Below, one piece after another: positions 53,658 through 62,696 of a stretch of DNA of 62,967 nt. Numbering within the stretch: the stretch's first letter is position 1; every line of letters starts with the position of its first letter. Position numbers and translations under genes: made by a program. Location of the stretch: the NCBI GenBank assembly GCA_017399405.1, contig JAFQCT010000020.1, positions 86,492 to 149,458 of the forward strand. Reading direction: 5' to 3'. Below the pieces are notes generated by a model, which searched no databases, had not been told where the DNA came from, and worked only from the letters and a program-made list of their open reading frames with translations. Source of the DNA: Clostridia bacterium (GTDB taxonomy: Bacteria > Bacillota > Clostridia > Oscillospirales > Acutalibacteraceae).

Positions 53658-54887
53658 TCACCCCTCCGTTTTTTCTGTAATAGTTTCAACTTTTGCGTTT
53701 ACTTCTTTATCCGTTACCAATTCTGATTTAATTTCTGTGTTTTCATTATCTTTATTTCTGTTTTTAAGCCAATCAACAACAAGTGCATAAATGGCTGACG
53801 CAGTAGGCACACCAAGCAATACACCAAGAATACCACCAATATTACCACCAAGTATTACTGCTATGAGTACAAGCATACCAGGAAGTCCCACTGACTTGCC
53901 AACAATTTTAGGGTAGATAAAGTTGTTGTCAATAGCCTGTAAAATAAGAACAAAAATTAAGAAAAGTAATGCCTTTAACGGACTTTCCATAAATATTATA
54001 AGACAACCTATAATCTCGCCAACAATCGGACCAATTACAGGAACAAGTGCAGAAATACCAATTATAACTGATACAACTGCAGCATTTGGAAAACCAAAAA
54101 TAAGCATACCAATGAATGTAAGTATTGCTAATATGAATGCATCTGTAAACTGACCTGTAATAAAGTTTGAAAATGAATTCGATGCAACTGAACAAATATC
54201 ACAAAGGTGTTTATATGGTTTGTGTGGTAAAACTGTTTTCAAGATTCTGTTGGTGAATTTACCGATTTTCTCTTTTTCAGCAAGAATGTAAATTGCAATT
54301 ACAAAACCTAAAGCAAGATTTACAACGCCTGAAACAACTGAAGATGTAACACCCATTGTTGTGTTAAGAATATCACCGGTTGACTCAAAAGTGAAAAGTT
54401 TTTCAGCCATCGCCATAATATCTTCAATCTTGATTTGCGGATTGTGAAGCATTTCTGTGCTGATTTCAAGACCAAAACGCTCAACAAGTGAGTCAACCCA
54501 AGATACAAAATCTTGATAATAAACAGGAACTTTTTCTACAAGCAACATTATAGAATCTTCAAGTTGCGGAATGATTATAAACATTAAAAGAACAATAAAT
54601 CCAAGAGTTGCAATAATTGTTGAAACAAGACTTAAAGGACGAAGAAGTGAACGCACAACTCGTTTTTTACTTTTGCCAAGTTTTTTGAACACTTTTCTCT
54701 CAAAGAAATTCATAAGAATATTAAGAATGAACGCAAGACAAAAGCCTACAATTACAGGTGCCAGAATTTTAAGAACTCCTGACAAAAATCCTGCAACAGC
54801 AATTAAGTTTTGTGAAACTGTAAAAAGTACAATTCCAAATGTAATTATTCCAAGAATTATCTTAATATTTTTCTTTGAAAACTCCAT
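53658..54887 (-). CDS. AI-2E family membrane transporter
   Basis: This 409-residue protein has about eight membrane helices and the family segment with GQFTDAFILAILTFIGM, VSVIIGISALVPVIGPIVGEI and LGGNIGGILGVLLGVP. Members include quorum-signal exporters and sodium/proton antiporters, so the name does not fix the substrate. The charged C-terminal tail is cytoplasmic. It is the first gene of a leftward pair with DUF1846, behind a minus-strand promoter at 54938-54966. Confidence 0.9.
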   Translation of the reverse strand: MEFSKKNIKIILGIITFGIVLFTVSQNLIAVAGFLSGVLKILAPVIVGFCLAFILNILMNFFERKVFKKLGKSKKRVVRSLLRPLSLVSTIIATLGFIVLLMFIIIPQLEDSIMLLVEKVPVYYQDFVSWVDSLVERFGLEISTEMLHNPQIKIEDIMAMAEKLFTFESTGDILNTTMGVTSSVVSGVVNLALGFVIAIYILAEKEKIGKFTNRILKTVLPHKPYKHLCDICSVASNSFSNFITGQFTDAFILAILTFIGMLIFGFPNAAVVSVIIGISALVPVIGPIVGEIIGCLIIFMESPLKALLFLIFVLILQAIDNNFIYPKIVGKSVGLPGMLVLIAVILGGNIGGILGVLLGVPTASAIYALVVDWLKNRNKDNENTEIKSELVTDKEVNAKVETITEKTEG

Positions 54888-54937
54888 AATTTACTTCCTT
54901 TTATTACAAAAGATTATAAAAATCCACACTATTCAAT

Positions 54938-54966
54938 ATTATATACCAAAGTGCTTTATTTTTCAA
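54938..54966 (-). promoter_or_regulatory. Promoter of the AI-2E family gene
   Basis: On the minus strand TTGAAA (54966-54961) and TATAAT (54943-54938) are separated by 17 bp. Confidence 0.7.
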
Positions 54967-55036
54967 GGATTATATGTAGTTCACAATGCAAAAAAATAAG
55001 AAAAAATTTTATATAAAAATCACAAAAGTAAATGTA

Positions 55037-55065
55037 TTGACAAATATTAACAATCGTTGTATTAT
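55037..55065 (+). promoter_or_regulatory. Promoter of the GntR-ABC operon
   Basis: TTGACA (55037-55042) and TATTAT (55060-55065) are 17 bp apart. The -10 lies inside the palindrome at 55057-55086. Confidence 0.82.
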
Positions 55066-55086
55066 TGTATTAGCACAATAATACAA
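55057..55086. promoter_or_regulatory. Perfect palindromic operator over the GntR-ABC promoter
   Basis: TTGTATTATTGT (55057-55068) and ACAATAATACAA (55075-55086) form a perfect 12-bp inverted repeat with a 6-bp spacer, covering the -10 and start site. YtrA-type GntR repressors bind such sites, so autoregulation is likely. Confidence 0.82.
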
Positions 55087-55099
55087 GCGAGGTGATATT

Positions 55100-55459
55100 A
55101 TGGCTTGGAAATTTTCTTCAGACAAACCTGTTTACTTGCAAATTGCAGACAGAATAGTAAAAAAGGTCTTGTCGGGAGAATATTCTGCAGGTGAGCAAAT
55201 ACCTACCGTTCGTCAGATTGCATTAGAAGCGGCGGTAAATCCTAATACAGTCCAACACGCTTTTTCAGAACTTGAAAATGAGGGACTTATTATTTCAAAA
55301 GGAACTCTCGGCAGATTTGTTACTGATGATACCGAGATAGTTACTGCTTGCAGACGCCGAATGGCAGAACAGCTTGTCCGTGAATTTGCAAAAAATATGG
55401 AGCAATTGTCAATTACAAAAGAACAAGCTGTAACAATGATTGAGGAGGTAATGGAATGA
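55100..55459 (+). CDS. GntR-family (YtrA subfamily) transcriptional regulator
   Basis: This 119-residue protein is a short GntR regulator: winged helix with PVYLQIADRIVKKVLSGEY, GEQIPTVRQIALEAAVNPNTV and GLIISKGTLGRFV, and only a short helical tail for dimerisation. Such YtrA regulators repress the ABC transporter encoded with them and respond to cell-envelope stress in Bacillus. It starts after GCGAGGTG and overlaps the ABC ATPase gene by four bases. Confidence 0.93.
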   Translation: MAWKFSSDKPVYLQIADRIVKKVLSGEYSAGEQIPTVRQIALEAAVNPNTVQHAFSELENEGLIISKGTLGRFVTDDTEIVTACRRRMAEQLVREFAKNMEQLSITKEQAVTMIEEVME

Positions 55460-56157
55460 ACATTCTTGAATGTAAAAATTTAAGCAAATCATATAAAAAA
55501 TATACGCCTGTACTTGAAAATTTCAATTTAGAAATCCCCGCAGGTAAGATTGTAGGACTTTTAGGACCAAATGGTTGCGGAAAATCCACACTTATGAAAC
55601 TGATTTCAGGACTTTTACAACCTGACAACGGTGAAATTCTTGTATCAGGTAATCCTGTAGGGGAGAAAAGTAAAGCACTTATTTCCTATCTTCCTGAACG
55701 CACATATTTCAGTTCAAATATGAAAGTTCGTGAACTTGTTGAGTATTTCGCAGATTTTTATGAAGATTTTGATTCCGCAAGAGCATATATTCTTCTTACA
55801 GATTTAGGTATTGACCGTAATGCAAGCCTTAAAGCCTTGTCAAAAGGTACAAAAGAAAAAGTACAGTTGATTCTTGTAATGTCAAGAAACGCAAAACTTT
55901 ATCTTCTTGATGAACCTATTGCAGGTGTTGACCCCGCAGCCCGCGAATACATTTTAAGTACAATTGTAAGCAATTATAACCCTGAAGCAACAATTATAAT
56001 CACAACACATCTTATTACTGATGTTGAACAGGTGCTTGACGATTTTGTATTCCTTGGATTTGGTGGTAACATTCTTCGTTCAGGTAATGCTGAAGAAGTT
56101 CGTAACGAAACAGGAAAATCTCTTGACGAGTTGTTTAAGGAGGTATTCAGATGTTAA
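55456..56157 (+). CDS. ABC transporter ATP-binding protein
   Basis: This 233-residue ATPase has Walker A GPNGCGKST, the signature region ALSKGTKEK (a degenerate LSGGQ, as in YtrB-like proteins), Walker B LYLLDEPIAGVD and the H-loop TTHLI. It pairs with the membrane protein encoded next and overlaps it by seven bases, so the two are coupled. Confidence 0.94.
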   Translation: MNILECKNLSKSYKKYTPVLENFNLEIPAGKIVGLLGPNGCGKSTLMKLISGLLQPDNGEILVSGNPVGEKSKALISYLPERTYFSSNMKVRELVEYFADFYEDFDSARAYILLTDLGIDRNASLKALSKGTKEKVQLILVMSRNAKLYLLDEPIAGVDPAAREYILSTIVSNYNPEATIIITTHLITDVEQVLDDFVFLGFGGNILRSGNAEEVRNETGKSLDELFKEVFRC

Positions 56158-56978
56158 AGAAATTATTAAAATACGACTTTAAGTCGGTGTTAAGATATTG
56201 GTGGATTGCAGCTGTATCTACAGTAGGACTTGCTCTTATAGGCGGTTGGAGTTTTTCAATCTTTGAAAATCCGAAAGAGTTCCCCGAAATGCTTTATGTT
56301 GTGGCAACACTTGCGGCCATCGTAGCAGTGCTTGGCGGAATAGCCTTTGCAATTATGACAGTAATTCTTTTGTTCTCAAGATTTTATAAGAACTTTTTTA
56401 CTGATGAAGGCTATCTTACATTTACACTTCCCGTAACACGCACTAGTTTGCTTAATTCAAAACTTATTGTAAGTGTTACAACAGTACTTATGACAGGTTT
56501 TGTAATAATTTTTGATATGCTTGTTGCGTTGTGTATTGGTGAGGCAGATGTTATTTTCACAAGAGAATTCTGGATAACCCTTGGTGAAGAAATAAAACAT
56601 TTTTTTGAAACATTGGATGGTTATGTGGTATTTGCTATTGTTCAACTAATCGTTTCAGCAATTCTAACAGTTATAATTTCAGTATTATTTGCAACTTGTT
56701 GTATAACAATTGCATCAATTATTGCAAAAAAAGCTAAAGTAATTACTGCAATTGCTATTTATTATGTGGCAAACAGCACAATAACATTCGGTCTTGTTAT
56801 GTACAACCTTTTTGCTATGGAAACACTCGTAGATTGGCTTAATGGTGTGCCAATATATCTTGAAAATCCTACAGCAGTACTTATGTCTATATGCAGATTA
56901 CTGTTCAGTGGCATTTTCTGTGCAGTTCTTTATGCGTTCCAGTACTGGATGCTTGACAAGAAACTTAATTTAAGTTAA
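56151..56978 (+). CDS. ABC transporter permease
   Basis: This 275-residue membrane protein has about six hydrophobic helices, an N-terminal LLKYDFKSVLRYWW motif common in ABC-2 type permeases and the segment GYLTFTLPVTRTSLLNSKL. It is the membrane half of the GntR-linked exporter. Substrate unknown. Confidence 0.88.
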   Translation: MLKKLLKYDFKSVLRYWWIAAVSTVGLALIGGWSFSIFENPKEFPEMLYVVATLAAIVAVLGGIAFAIMTVILLFSRFYKNFFTDEGYLTFTLPVTRTSLLNSKLIVSVTTVLMTGFVIIFDMLVALCIGEADVIFTREFWITLGEEIKHFFETLDGYVVFAIVQLIVSAILTVIISVLFATCCITIASIIAKKAKVITAIAIYYVANSTITFGLVMYNLFAMETLVDWLNGVPIYLENPTAVLMSICRLLFSGIFCAVLYAFQYWMLDKKLNLS

Positions 56979-56990
56979 GGAGGAGTAAAT

Positions 56991-58355
56991 ATGAAAAAAA
57001 TATTATCTTTGATTATCAGTTTTATCCTTATTTTCTCCTGCTTTGCAGTAACCGTTTTTGCAGAAGATACTATTGAAGATTTTGATATATTTAACGCTAA
57101 AATGCCAATAGGTACTTTTTCTGACAGATATGAAAATTTCTATGCAGATGGTGAACGATACACACGAATTAACGCATCTTTAGTTGAATTGGATTTGAAT
57201 CATTACTGGATTGTGGAAGATGAGTATAATAATGACTATTATACAGGTACTAGTATTTATATTGAGCTTACAAATCAGCAAAAACAAGAAATCAAAACAG
57301 TAAAACTGGAAAGTAATAAAGACAGAACTATTGTTGAAGCAACACTTGTGTATTTTGATGATGTTGAAATGACAATTGTATATCTTAAAGATAATTATCT
57401 TGATGAGTACAATAAAATCATAAGCGGTCAGACAGAAATTTTAACAATAGATTTTATGTACCCATATTCTAATTCTGTAGAGGCACAGAATTATCAATTT
57501 GTCGGCGAAATGACATCATTTACAAATAGCCGACTTGTTGATTTGGAAGACGATTATGATGTAATTGCAAAAAACAGTGATGGAAGTATGTCAGTAGTAG
57601 TGGGCAAACTCTTGATTATTGATGATGAGTATTATTATCTCAATTTCAAAGAAGCAGGTTTTGACGAAGACGATTGGTATAGTGGCAGTATTGGTAAAAT
57701 TGCAAATAAACCGATTCACAAAATCACAGATACACAGTTGCTTGAAAAAATTGACAATGCTATGGTTGAATACTATGAAGACGATTATGGCGTGTTGTAT
57801 GACGATAACGCAACAGAATCAATTTCAATAGTTTTCTTTATATTTGTATTTGCGTTTATTCCGCTCGCAATCCTTGTGTTTTTCTTGATTAAAGCACTAA
57901 AAGGTGAAGGCATTTATAAAAAGTTGTATTTTACAGTTGTTGCTATCTGCCTTGCAGAAATTATTGTATTCTCAATCCTTGCAGGTATTGTTATTAAAAC
58001 TTCGTCACTTGATGAGTTTGATTTCACATTGTCAGGTAGAACAATTGAAGAGTATGCAGATGAATTAGGTGTAGGCGCTCACGGTGAAGAAGTAGCAATG
58101 CTAAAAGAAGGATTTTACTGTGGTGATGGTGATTGTACCGATGGTTGTGCTACGGGTTATTTCTATCGTGATAAAGACTATAGCGAAGAAGATGCAATGT
58201 TAAAGTTAGAACTTGGTGAAAAAACAGAGAATACAGACGAATGGATTGATAGTGATTTTGTTTATGTTGCATCTTGGTCACAAAATATCGTAATAAACTC
58301 AACCGAATACGCAAATGGCTATATCGTTGAATATCAGGTTATCGGCGTAGGATAA
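56991..58355 (+). CDS. Secreted membrane-anchored protein of unknown function
   Basis: This 454-residue protein has a clear signal peptide (KKILSLIISFILIFSCF, cleavage near VFA-ED), an acidic extracellular domain (about 25-270), two membrane helices (SIVFFIFVFAFIPLAILVFF and VVAICLAEIIVFSILAGIV) and a second acidic region with a small cysteine cluster, FYCGDGDCTDGCATGYF. No family is recognised. It starts after AAGGAGGAG, 13 bp from the permease, so it belongs to the GntR-controlled operon and probably helps sense or process the transported compound. Confidence 0.72.
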   Translation: MKKILSLIISFILIFSCFAVTVFAEDTIEDFDIFNAKMPIGTFSDRYENFYADGERYTRINASLVELDLNHYWIVEDEYNNDYYTGTSIYIELTNQQKQEIKTVKLESNKDRTIVEATLVYFDDVEMTIVYLKDNYLDEYNKIISGQTEILTIDFMYPYSNSVEAQNYQFVGEMTSFTNSRLVDLEDDYDVIAKNSDGSMSVVVGKLLIIDDEYYYLNFKEAGFDEDDWYSGSIGKIANKPIHKITDTQLLEKIDNAMVEYYEDDYGVLYDDNATESISIVFFIFVFAFIPLAILVFFLIKALKGEGIYKKLYFTVVAICLAEIIVFSILAGIVIKTSSLDEFDFTLSGRTIEEYADELGVGAHGEEVAMLKEGFYCGDGDCTDGCATGYFYRDKDYSEEDAMLKLELGEKTENTDEWIDSDFVYVASWSQNIVINSTEYANGYIVEYQVIGVG

Positions 58356-58360
58356 AATGT

Positions 58361-58386
58361 AGGGCGGGGGAATTAACTTCCGCCTT
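58361..58386 (+). terminator. Weak hairpin after the GntR-ABC operon
   Basis: AGGGCGG pairs with CCGCCTT (one G-T), followed by TTATTTAT. Confidence 0.45.
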
Positions 58387-58447
58387 TATTTATGCAAATT
58401 TGAGTTTATTGAATTGAGGTAATTAAAGAACCCGATTTTACCAAAAA

Positions 58448-58478
58448 AAGGGACGCTACATGCGTCCCTTAAAATTTT
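58448..58478. terminator. Bidirectional terminator
   Basis: AAGGGACGC pairs with GCGTCCCTT around TACAT, with A and T tracts on its two sides, between convergent genes. Confidence 0.85.
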
Positions 58479-58488
58479 GTTAAATCAA

Positions 58489-59505
58489 TTATAAAATATC
58501 ATCAAACAACTTAAAGTTTTCTTTCTTTGCCTCAAGTTCGCCATTTTGAATTTTCTTGATAATCTCAACAATTCTGTCGTTAATTGGTGTTGCTACACCG
58601 TATTTTTTACCAAAATCACAAACAACACCGTTGATTGCATCAACTTCGCAAGGCTTACCTTTCTTCAAATCTTGTAACATCGATGGCTCAATATCGCGGT
58701 GCTTTTTAAGTGCTATTGGAAGCAAGAAACAACCAAATGCTCTCTTTATTGCACCTTTCCAATAGAAAAGAGAAACAATGTTTTTGCCCTGAACAGGTGC
58801 AAACTCAACGCCTGATGCGTGACCAACATCAATAATTTCTTTCATACAACGAATAGCAACTTTCTGACCTGCTTTGTCTTCAGTAACATCACCGAAAACA
58901 CCGCCAACAACTGTGCCAAGACCTGAGAAAGTAGAGTTGATAAGTAACTTTGACCAACGAGCACCCATAAGATTTTCTTCTTCGTGAACAGGGCACATCA
59001 TTTCGAGTAATTCTTTAACCATATTGAACTGTGCATCTGTAATACCGTCCATTTTACCCATGTGGAATGAAAGTGAGTCCTTGTCACTTGTAAGTTCGCA
59101 AACACCCGGTTCAACTAACGCTGCACCCCATTCAACAGCACAACCCATTGTGTGTTCTGTACCAACAATTTCAGCAATCAAAGGTTCAGGAATACCATTC
59201 TGTAATGTAACAATAACACCATCATCTGTAAGATAATCTTTAAGCATTGTTACAACTTCTTTGTTGAATAACTGTTTTGTAAGAAGAACAATTACATCAT
59301 ATTTGCCTTCCATTTGGTCAGGTGTAATTGCCTTAACAGGTACCACCATATCAACTGTACCAATAATTTTAGCACCTTTTGTGTTAAGTGCTTCAACATG
59401 AGCTTTGTTTCTGTTGATAAGGTCAACTTCGCCGCCATTTTTTGTAATAAACGCACCGAGTACAGTACCGAGTGACCCTGCACCATAAATCGCATATCTT
59501 GCCAT
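58489..59505 (-). CDS. Ketopantoate reductase family (PanE/ApbA)
   Basis: This 338-residue NADPH-dependent reductase starts ARYAIYGAGSLGTVLGAF (GxGxxG loop) and contains QNGIPEP, LLINSTFSGLGTVVGGVFG and a C-terminal helical domain with GKPCEVDAINGVV, the usual PanE signature. It may make pantoate for coenzyme A or act on another 2-keto acid; no pan genes are nearby. ATG 59503-59505 follows GGGG; a TTG six codons earlier is less likely. Confidence 0.88.
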   Translation of the reverse strand: MARYAIYGAGSLGTVLGAFITKNGGEVDLINRNKAHVEALNTKGAKIIGTVDMVVPVKAITPDQMEGKYDVIVLLTKQLFNKEVVTMLKDYLTDDGVIVTLQNGIPEPLIAEIVGTEHTMGCAVEWGAALVEPGVCELTSDKDSLSFHMGKMDGITDAQFNMVKELLEMMCPVHEEENLMGARWSKLLINSTFSGLGTVVGGVFGDVTEDKAGQKVAIRCMKEIIDVGHASGVEFAPVQGKNIVSLFYWKGAIKRAFGCFLLPIALKKHRDIEPSMLQDLKKGKPCEVDAINGVVCDFGKKYGVATPINDRIVEIIKKIQNGELEAKKENFKLFDDIL

Positions 59506-59583
59506 AAAATAACCCCATTTCAATTTGTCAAATTTTTATCAAAGTAATTATATACCCATTGATTTCAAATTTCAATAGACTAA

Positions 59584-59616
59584 AGAAAAAAAGAACGATG
59601 TTCACCACATCGTTCT
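59584..59616 (-). terminator. Terminator of the 62602-59640 operon
   Basis: AGAACGATG pairs with CATCGTTCT around 7 bases; reading leftward it is followed by a T tract. Confidence 0.82.
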
Positions 59617-59639
59617 CGATTTTTATTGTATGTAAATTT

Positions 59640-60653
59640 TCAATTGTTTTTTACTCTTAACTTTTTCAAGACAGATTCAACTATATAATTCACAATACAA
59701 ATTACAAAAACACATAAACTGCTCACAAGAAATGCACTTGCAAAGCTTGTTGCGTGAAGATAATCTAAAATAACCTTAACAGGTAGTATATTTGAACATA
59801 TAAACAGCAAAATTCTGTGTAGACCTAAAATCATTAGAGAATTTTTACCCATGTAAACAATATATTTGTTATTACAATTCTGACAAATTAAAACAATAAA
59901 TTGAAGGATGAAAAGTGAATAAATGAGAAATGTGTATGATTTTAGTCGTATAATTTCATCAGAATTTCCTGCCGCCAAAAGTATTCCTATGGCAAATAGC
60001 CCAAATGAAACAACAGGAATAATTCCACGAATTAACTTGTTGTTAAGTTTTGGGGCAATTTTTTCTTTAATTCGCCTGAACTCAAAAGCGACAAGCATAA
60101 AGAAAAGGGCAGGGCACAGAGCATTGAGTGCAAATGGGACATATTCATTTTCAAAATTCTGATTACAATATTGCTGAATTGGTAATGAAACTATAAACAG
60201 AATAATCATAATGATAAATCTGACAAAAGAATTCTTGATTTTTGCAATAAAATAAAAGATATTTGATGCAATAAAGAAGAGCTGAAGATACCATAAAGCC
60301 CAATTACAAACACGAGCACAGTTCTTTCCGCCAAGAATTAAATATTTAATTCCATTAAGAATAGTAATATCTCTTTGCAAAATCGTAATTGAAACAATAA
60401 ACGAGAAAATAAAGAATAATACATAAGGTATTAATAGATTTTTGATTTTACCTACAAGAAAATCCTTGTATCTTTTCTTTGTGCTGAACAAATAACCGGA
60501 AATACAAAAGAAAAGTGGCATGTGAAATGAGTATATAAAATGAAAAATCTCTTTGTCTAAAAGCCAACAATGTGCCAGAACTACAGAAAAAATTGCGATA
60601 CCTTTAATAAAATCAATAGATGTATTTCTTTTGTTTGAAACTTCATTAGTCAT
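59640..60653 (-). CDS. Membrane acyltransferase (acyltransferase 3 family)
   Basis: This 337-residue protein has about ten membrane helices and the acyltransferase-3 motifs SIDFIKGIAIFSVVLAHCW and YSFHMPLFFCISGYLF. Members acetylate cell-surface or exported sugars. It is the last gene of a three-gene leftward operon with a propeller-type glycosidase-like protein and a membrane phosphodiesterase. Confidence 0.9.
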   Translation of the reverse strand: MTNEVSNKRNTSIDFIKGIAIFSVVLAHCWLLDKEIFHFIYSFHMPLFFCISGYLFSTKKRYKDFLVGKIKNLLIPYVLFFIFSFIVSITILQRDITILNGIKYLILGGKNCARVCNWALWYLQLFFIASNIFYFIAKIKNSFVRFIIMIILFIVSLPIQQYCNQNFENEYVPFALNALCPALFFMLVAFEFRRIKEKIAPKLNNKLIRGIIPVVSFGLFAIGILLAAGNSDEIIRLKSYTFLIYSLFILQFIVLICQNCNNKYIVYMGKNSLMILGLHRILLFICSNILPVKVILDYLHATSFASAFLVSSLCVFVICIVNYIVESVLKKLRVKNN

Positions 60654-60663
60654 AAACTAAATT

Positions 60664-61620
60664 TCACACCTCAGCCTCGTAAAATCCAATACACTCTCTA
60701 CCGGTAAGATTGTTTGAAACATTTCTTGCATTAAAATAAAGTCTTAACTTATTTTCGTGATACGTAAGACAACAAGCATAAACATATTGTGCCATCCAGT
60801 CATTATCACCACATTTTTGCGGTGCCAAAAATGGTTTTACAAACTCAAAATTAATACCGTCTTGGGATTTTAAAAGCATAATTGCAGAATGACTTTTTCC
60901 GTCTTTTTCAAAAAGCCCATTTTGAAGTCCTATGTAGCAATCTTTAAGTTTATACACCTTTAAACAACCTGAACAAAGATTGAGATATTTAATGTTTTTA
61001 TCAGGACTGATAATGGGTGTTTCCCTTGAAACGTAGCCATTTGTAATGTTTTCACTTTCGGCAAAACTTATGTGCGTAGGCTCGCAAAAACCGCAATCTT
61101 TTATAAAAGTCTGTCCGCAAGAATAGTACATACGATACTTACCATCAACGCTAATCAAAAACGGATTTGAAATTGCAAAGCCTTGGTTGTACTCTTCATA
61201 ATCATGGGTCTTGCCAATAACTTTGTATGGCTCGCACCAATCAATAAGATTAGTTGATTGGGTGCAGTAAATCTCTGATTTCCATTTAGCACCCACAAGA
61301 CTTAAAAGATTAAAAATCACAGGCCTTGTACGCTCAAAAAACAGATAATATTTACCGTCAATGTAGTTGATATTCGGTCGCATAGCACGGTTTACAATCT
61401 TACCCTTGTTCTTGAAGTTTATTCCGTCAACGCTCTCATATCTGTAAACACCAAAAAAAGTGTGGCAGAATAAGTGCCATTTCCCGTCGTGAGAAATATC
61501 GGGAGTCAATACACTTGGGTCCGCAATAACAAAACTGTTCAAAGGATTTTTAAGTATAGGATTACCCTTAAAAAGAGTAAATTCAGCATTGTTAAATTGT
61601 TCAAATGTAAGATTATTCAT
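60664..61620 (-). CDS. Five-bladed beta-propeller glycosidase-like protein
   Basis: This 318-residue protein has the blade pattern of GH43/GH32/GH130-type propellers: ADPSVLTPDISHDGKWHLFC (acidic residue at the first blade), NINYIDGKYYLFFERT, SNPFLISVDGKYRMYYSCG and SAIMLLKSQDGINFEF. It has no signal peptide. The family cannot be fixed. Its ATG (61618-61620) lies inside the end of the upstream phosphodiesterase gene, an 8-bp overlap, so they are co-translated. Confidence 0.72.
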   Translation of the reverse strand: MNNLTFEQFNNAEFTLFKGNPILKNPLNSFVIADPSVLTPDISHDGKWHLFCHTFFGVYRYESVDGINFKNKGKIVNRAMRPNINYIDGKYYLFFERTRPVIFNLLSLVGAKWKSEIYCTQSTNLIDWCEPYKVIGKTHDYEEYNQGFAISNPFLISVDGKYRMYYSCGQTFIKDCGFCEPTHISFAESENITNGYVSRETPIISPDKNIKYLNLCSGCLKVYKLKDCYIGLQNGLFEKDGKSHSAIMLLKSQDGINFEFVKPFLAPQKCGDNDWMAQYVYACCLTYHENKLRLYFNARNVSNNLTGRECIGFYEAEV

Positions 61621-62602
61621 AGTCAAATTCCTTGTTTGTAATAATAAATGTCATTCTTTCCTGAATACTTGCACCGCCGTGGTCTGTACCGATTCCACCG
61701 TGGTCAGATGTTATAATAATAAGCCAGTCTTCTGTGTCATAAGTTGCTCTCTGCTTGATTGCGTTAATTGTTTCAAAACCATATTGGTCAGCAGTGTTAA
61801 ATGCCTCTTTGTATCTTGGATTGTTAATTGTAAAACCATAATTATGACCTGTACTGTCAGTTGGCTCATAAATAACAAAAATAAAGTCTGCACAATCTTT
61901 TTTGCTTACTTCATTTAATGTGTATTCGTGAGATGCCTCGTCATTTTTCAATCTGTTAAATGAAACATTAAGATTATTTTCTTCGCAGTAATCCTTTTCT
62001 TCGTTATATGTAGCATTGTTTCTGTCAAAATGACCTTTCCACTTGGTAATAAATGAAGAACTGTCAATTTTGTTTTCTTCAACAAGAGTTGTAAGAAGTG
62101 TTTTGTATTCAAGTGATTTTGTAATACCATTTGCAGTAATACCATGCTCACTTGCCCATACACCTGTAAGAATTGAACACCAACCCGGAGCAGTAGAAGT
62201 GTCTTGAGTGTTAGGGGCAGGGTAGTTCACACCACCACAATATGCAAGATTTATAGATGCGCCATCGTCTAATAATGTATCAACAGCACTTTTCCCATCA
62301 ACCATTTCTGTAAGTACATCTGCACGGCAACCGTCATAACCTATAATAATTGCCTTTTTTTCTGTCTTACCGTCAGCAAGAGGGGAGTCAAAGTGAGTTT
62401 TAATAATATTGTATAGTTCAGTTTGAGGAACAGCATTTTCAATAGTGTTTTCGTAACCGACTAAAGCCACATTTTGTCTGAATAATTCTTCGGTGTCACC
62501 TGAATCTTTTGCGTATTCCATTTTCGGAATTAAAATAGCAGATGCAATAATTCCACCAACTAAAATAATTGCCAAAGCAATAATCAAAATTTTCTTTTTC
62601 AT
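61613..62602 (-). CDS. Membrane-anchored alkaline phosphatase/phosphodiesterase-like protein
   Basis: This 329-residue protein has an N-terminal signal anchor (KKILIIALAIILVGGIIASA) and an outer catalytic domain of the type I phosphodiesterase/alkaline phosphatase superfamily. Metal and catalytic sites are visible: IGYDGCRADV, the nucleophile Thr in QDTSTAPGW, PTDSTGHNYG and TSDHGGIGTDHGG. It probably removes phosphate or phosphodiester groups outside the cell. It starts after AAAGGAGT and leads the operon. Confidence 0.88.
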   Translation of the reverse strand: MKKKILIIALAIILVGGIIASAILIPKMEYAKDSGDTEELFRQNVALVGYENTIENAVPQTELYNIIKTHFDSPLADGKTEKKAIIIGYDGCRADVLTEMVDGKSAVDTLLDDGASINLAYCGGVNYPAPNTQDTSTAPGWCSILTGVWASEHGITANGITKSLEYKTLLTTLVEENKIDSSSFITKWKGHFDRNNATYNEEKDYCEENNLNVSFNRLKNDEASHEYTLNEVSKKDCADFIFVIYEPTDSTGHNYGFTINNPRYKEAFNTADQYGFETINAIKQRATYDTEDWLIIITSDHGGIGTDHGGASIQERMTFIITNKEFDYE

Positions 62603-62649
62603 AAGCCCAACTCCTTTTTATGAATCAATAATACCATAAACTTCAACAA

Positions 62650-62694
62650 AAAACAACAAAAATAAAAGACGGCAAGTTTTTTACTCACCGTCTT
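62650..62694 (-). terminator. Terminator for leftward transcription at the right edge
   Basis: AAGACGG (62666-62672) pairs with CCGTCTT (62688-62694), with an inner AGT/ACT; reading leftward it runs into T-rich sequence. It implies a leftward transcript coming from the right. Confidence 0.65.
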
Positions 62695-62696
62695 GA

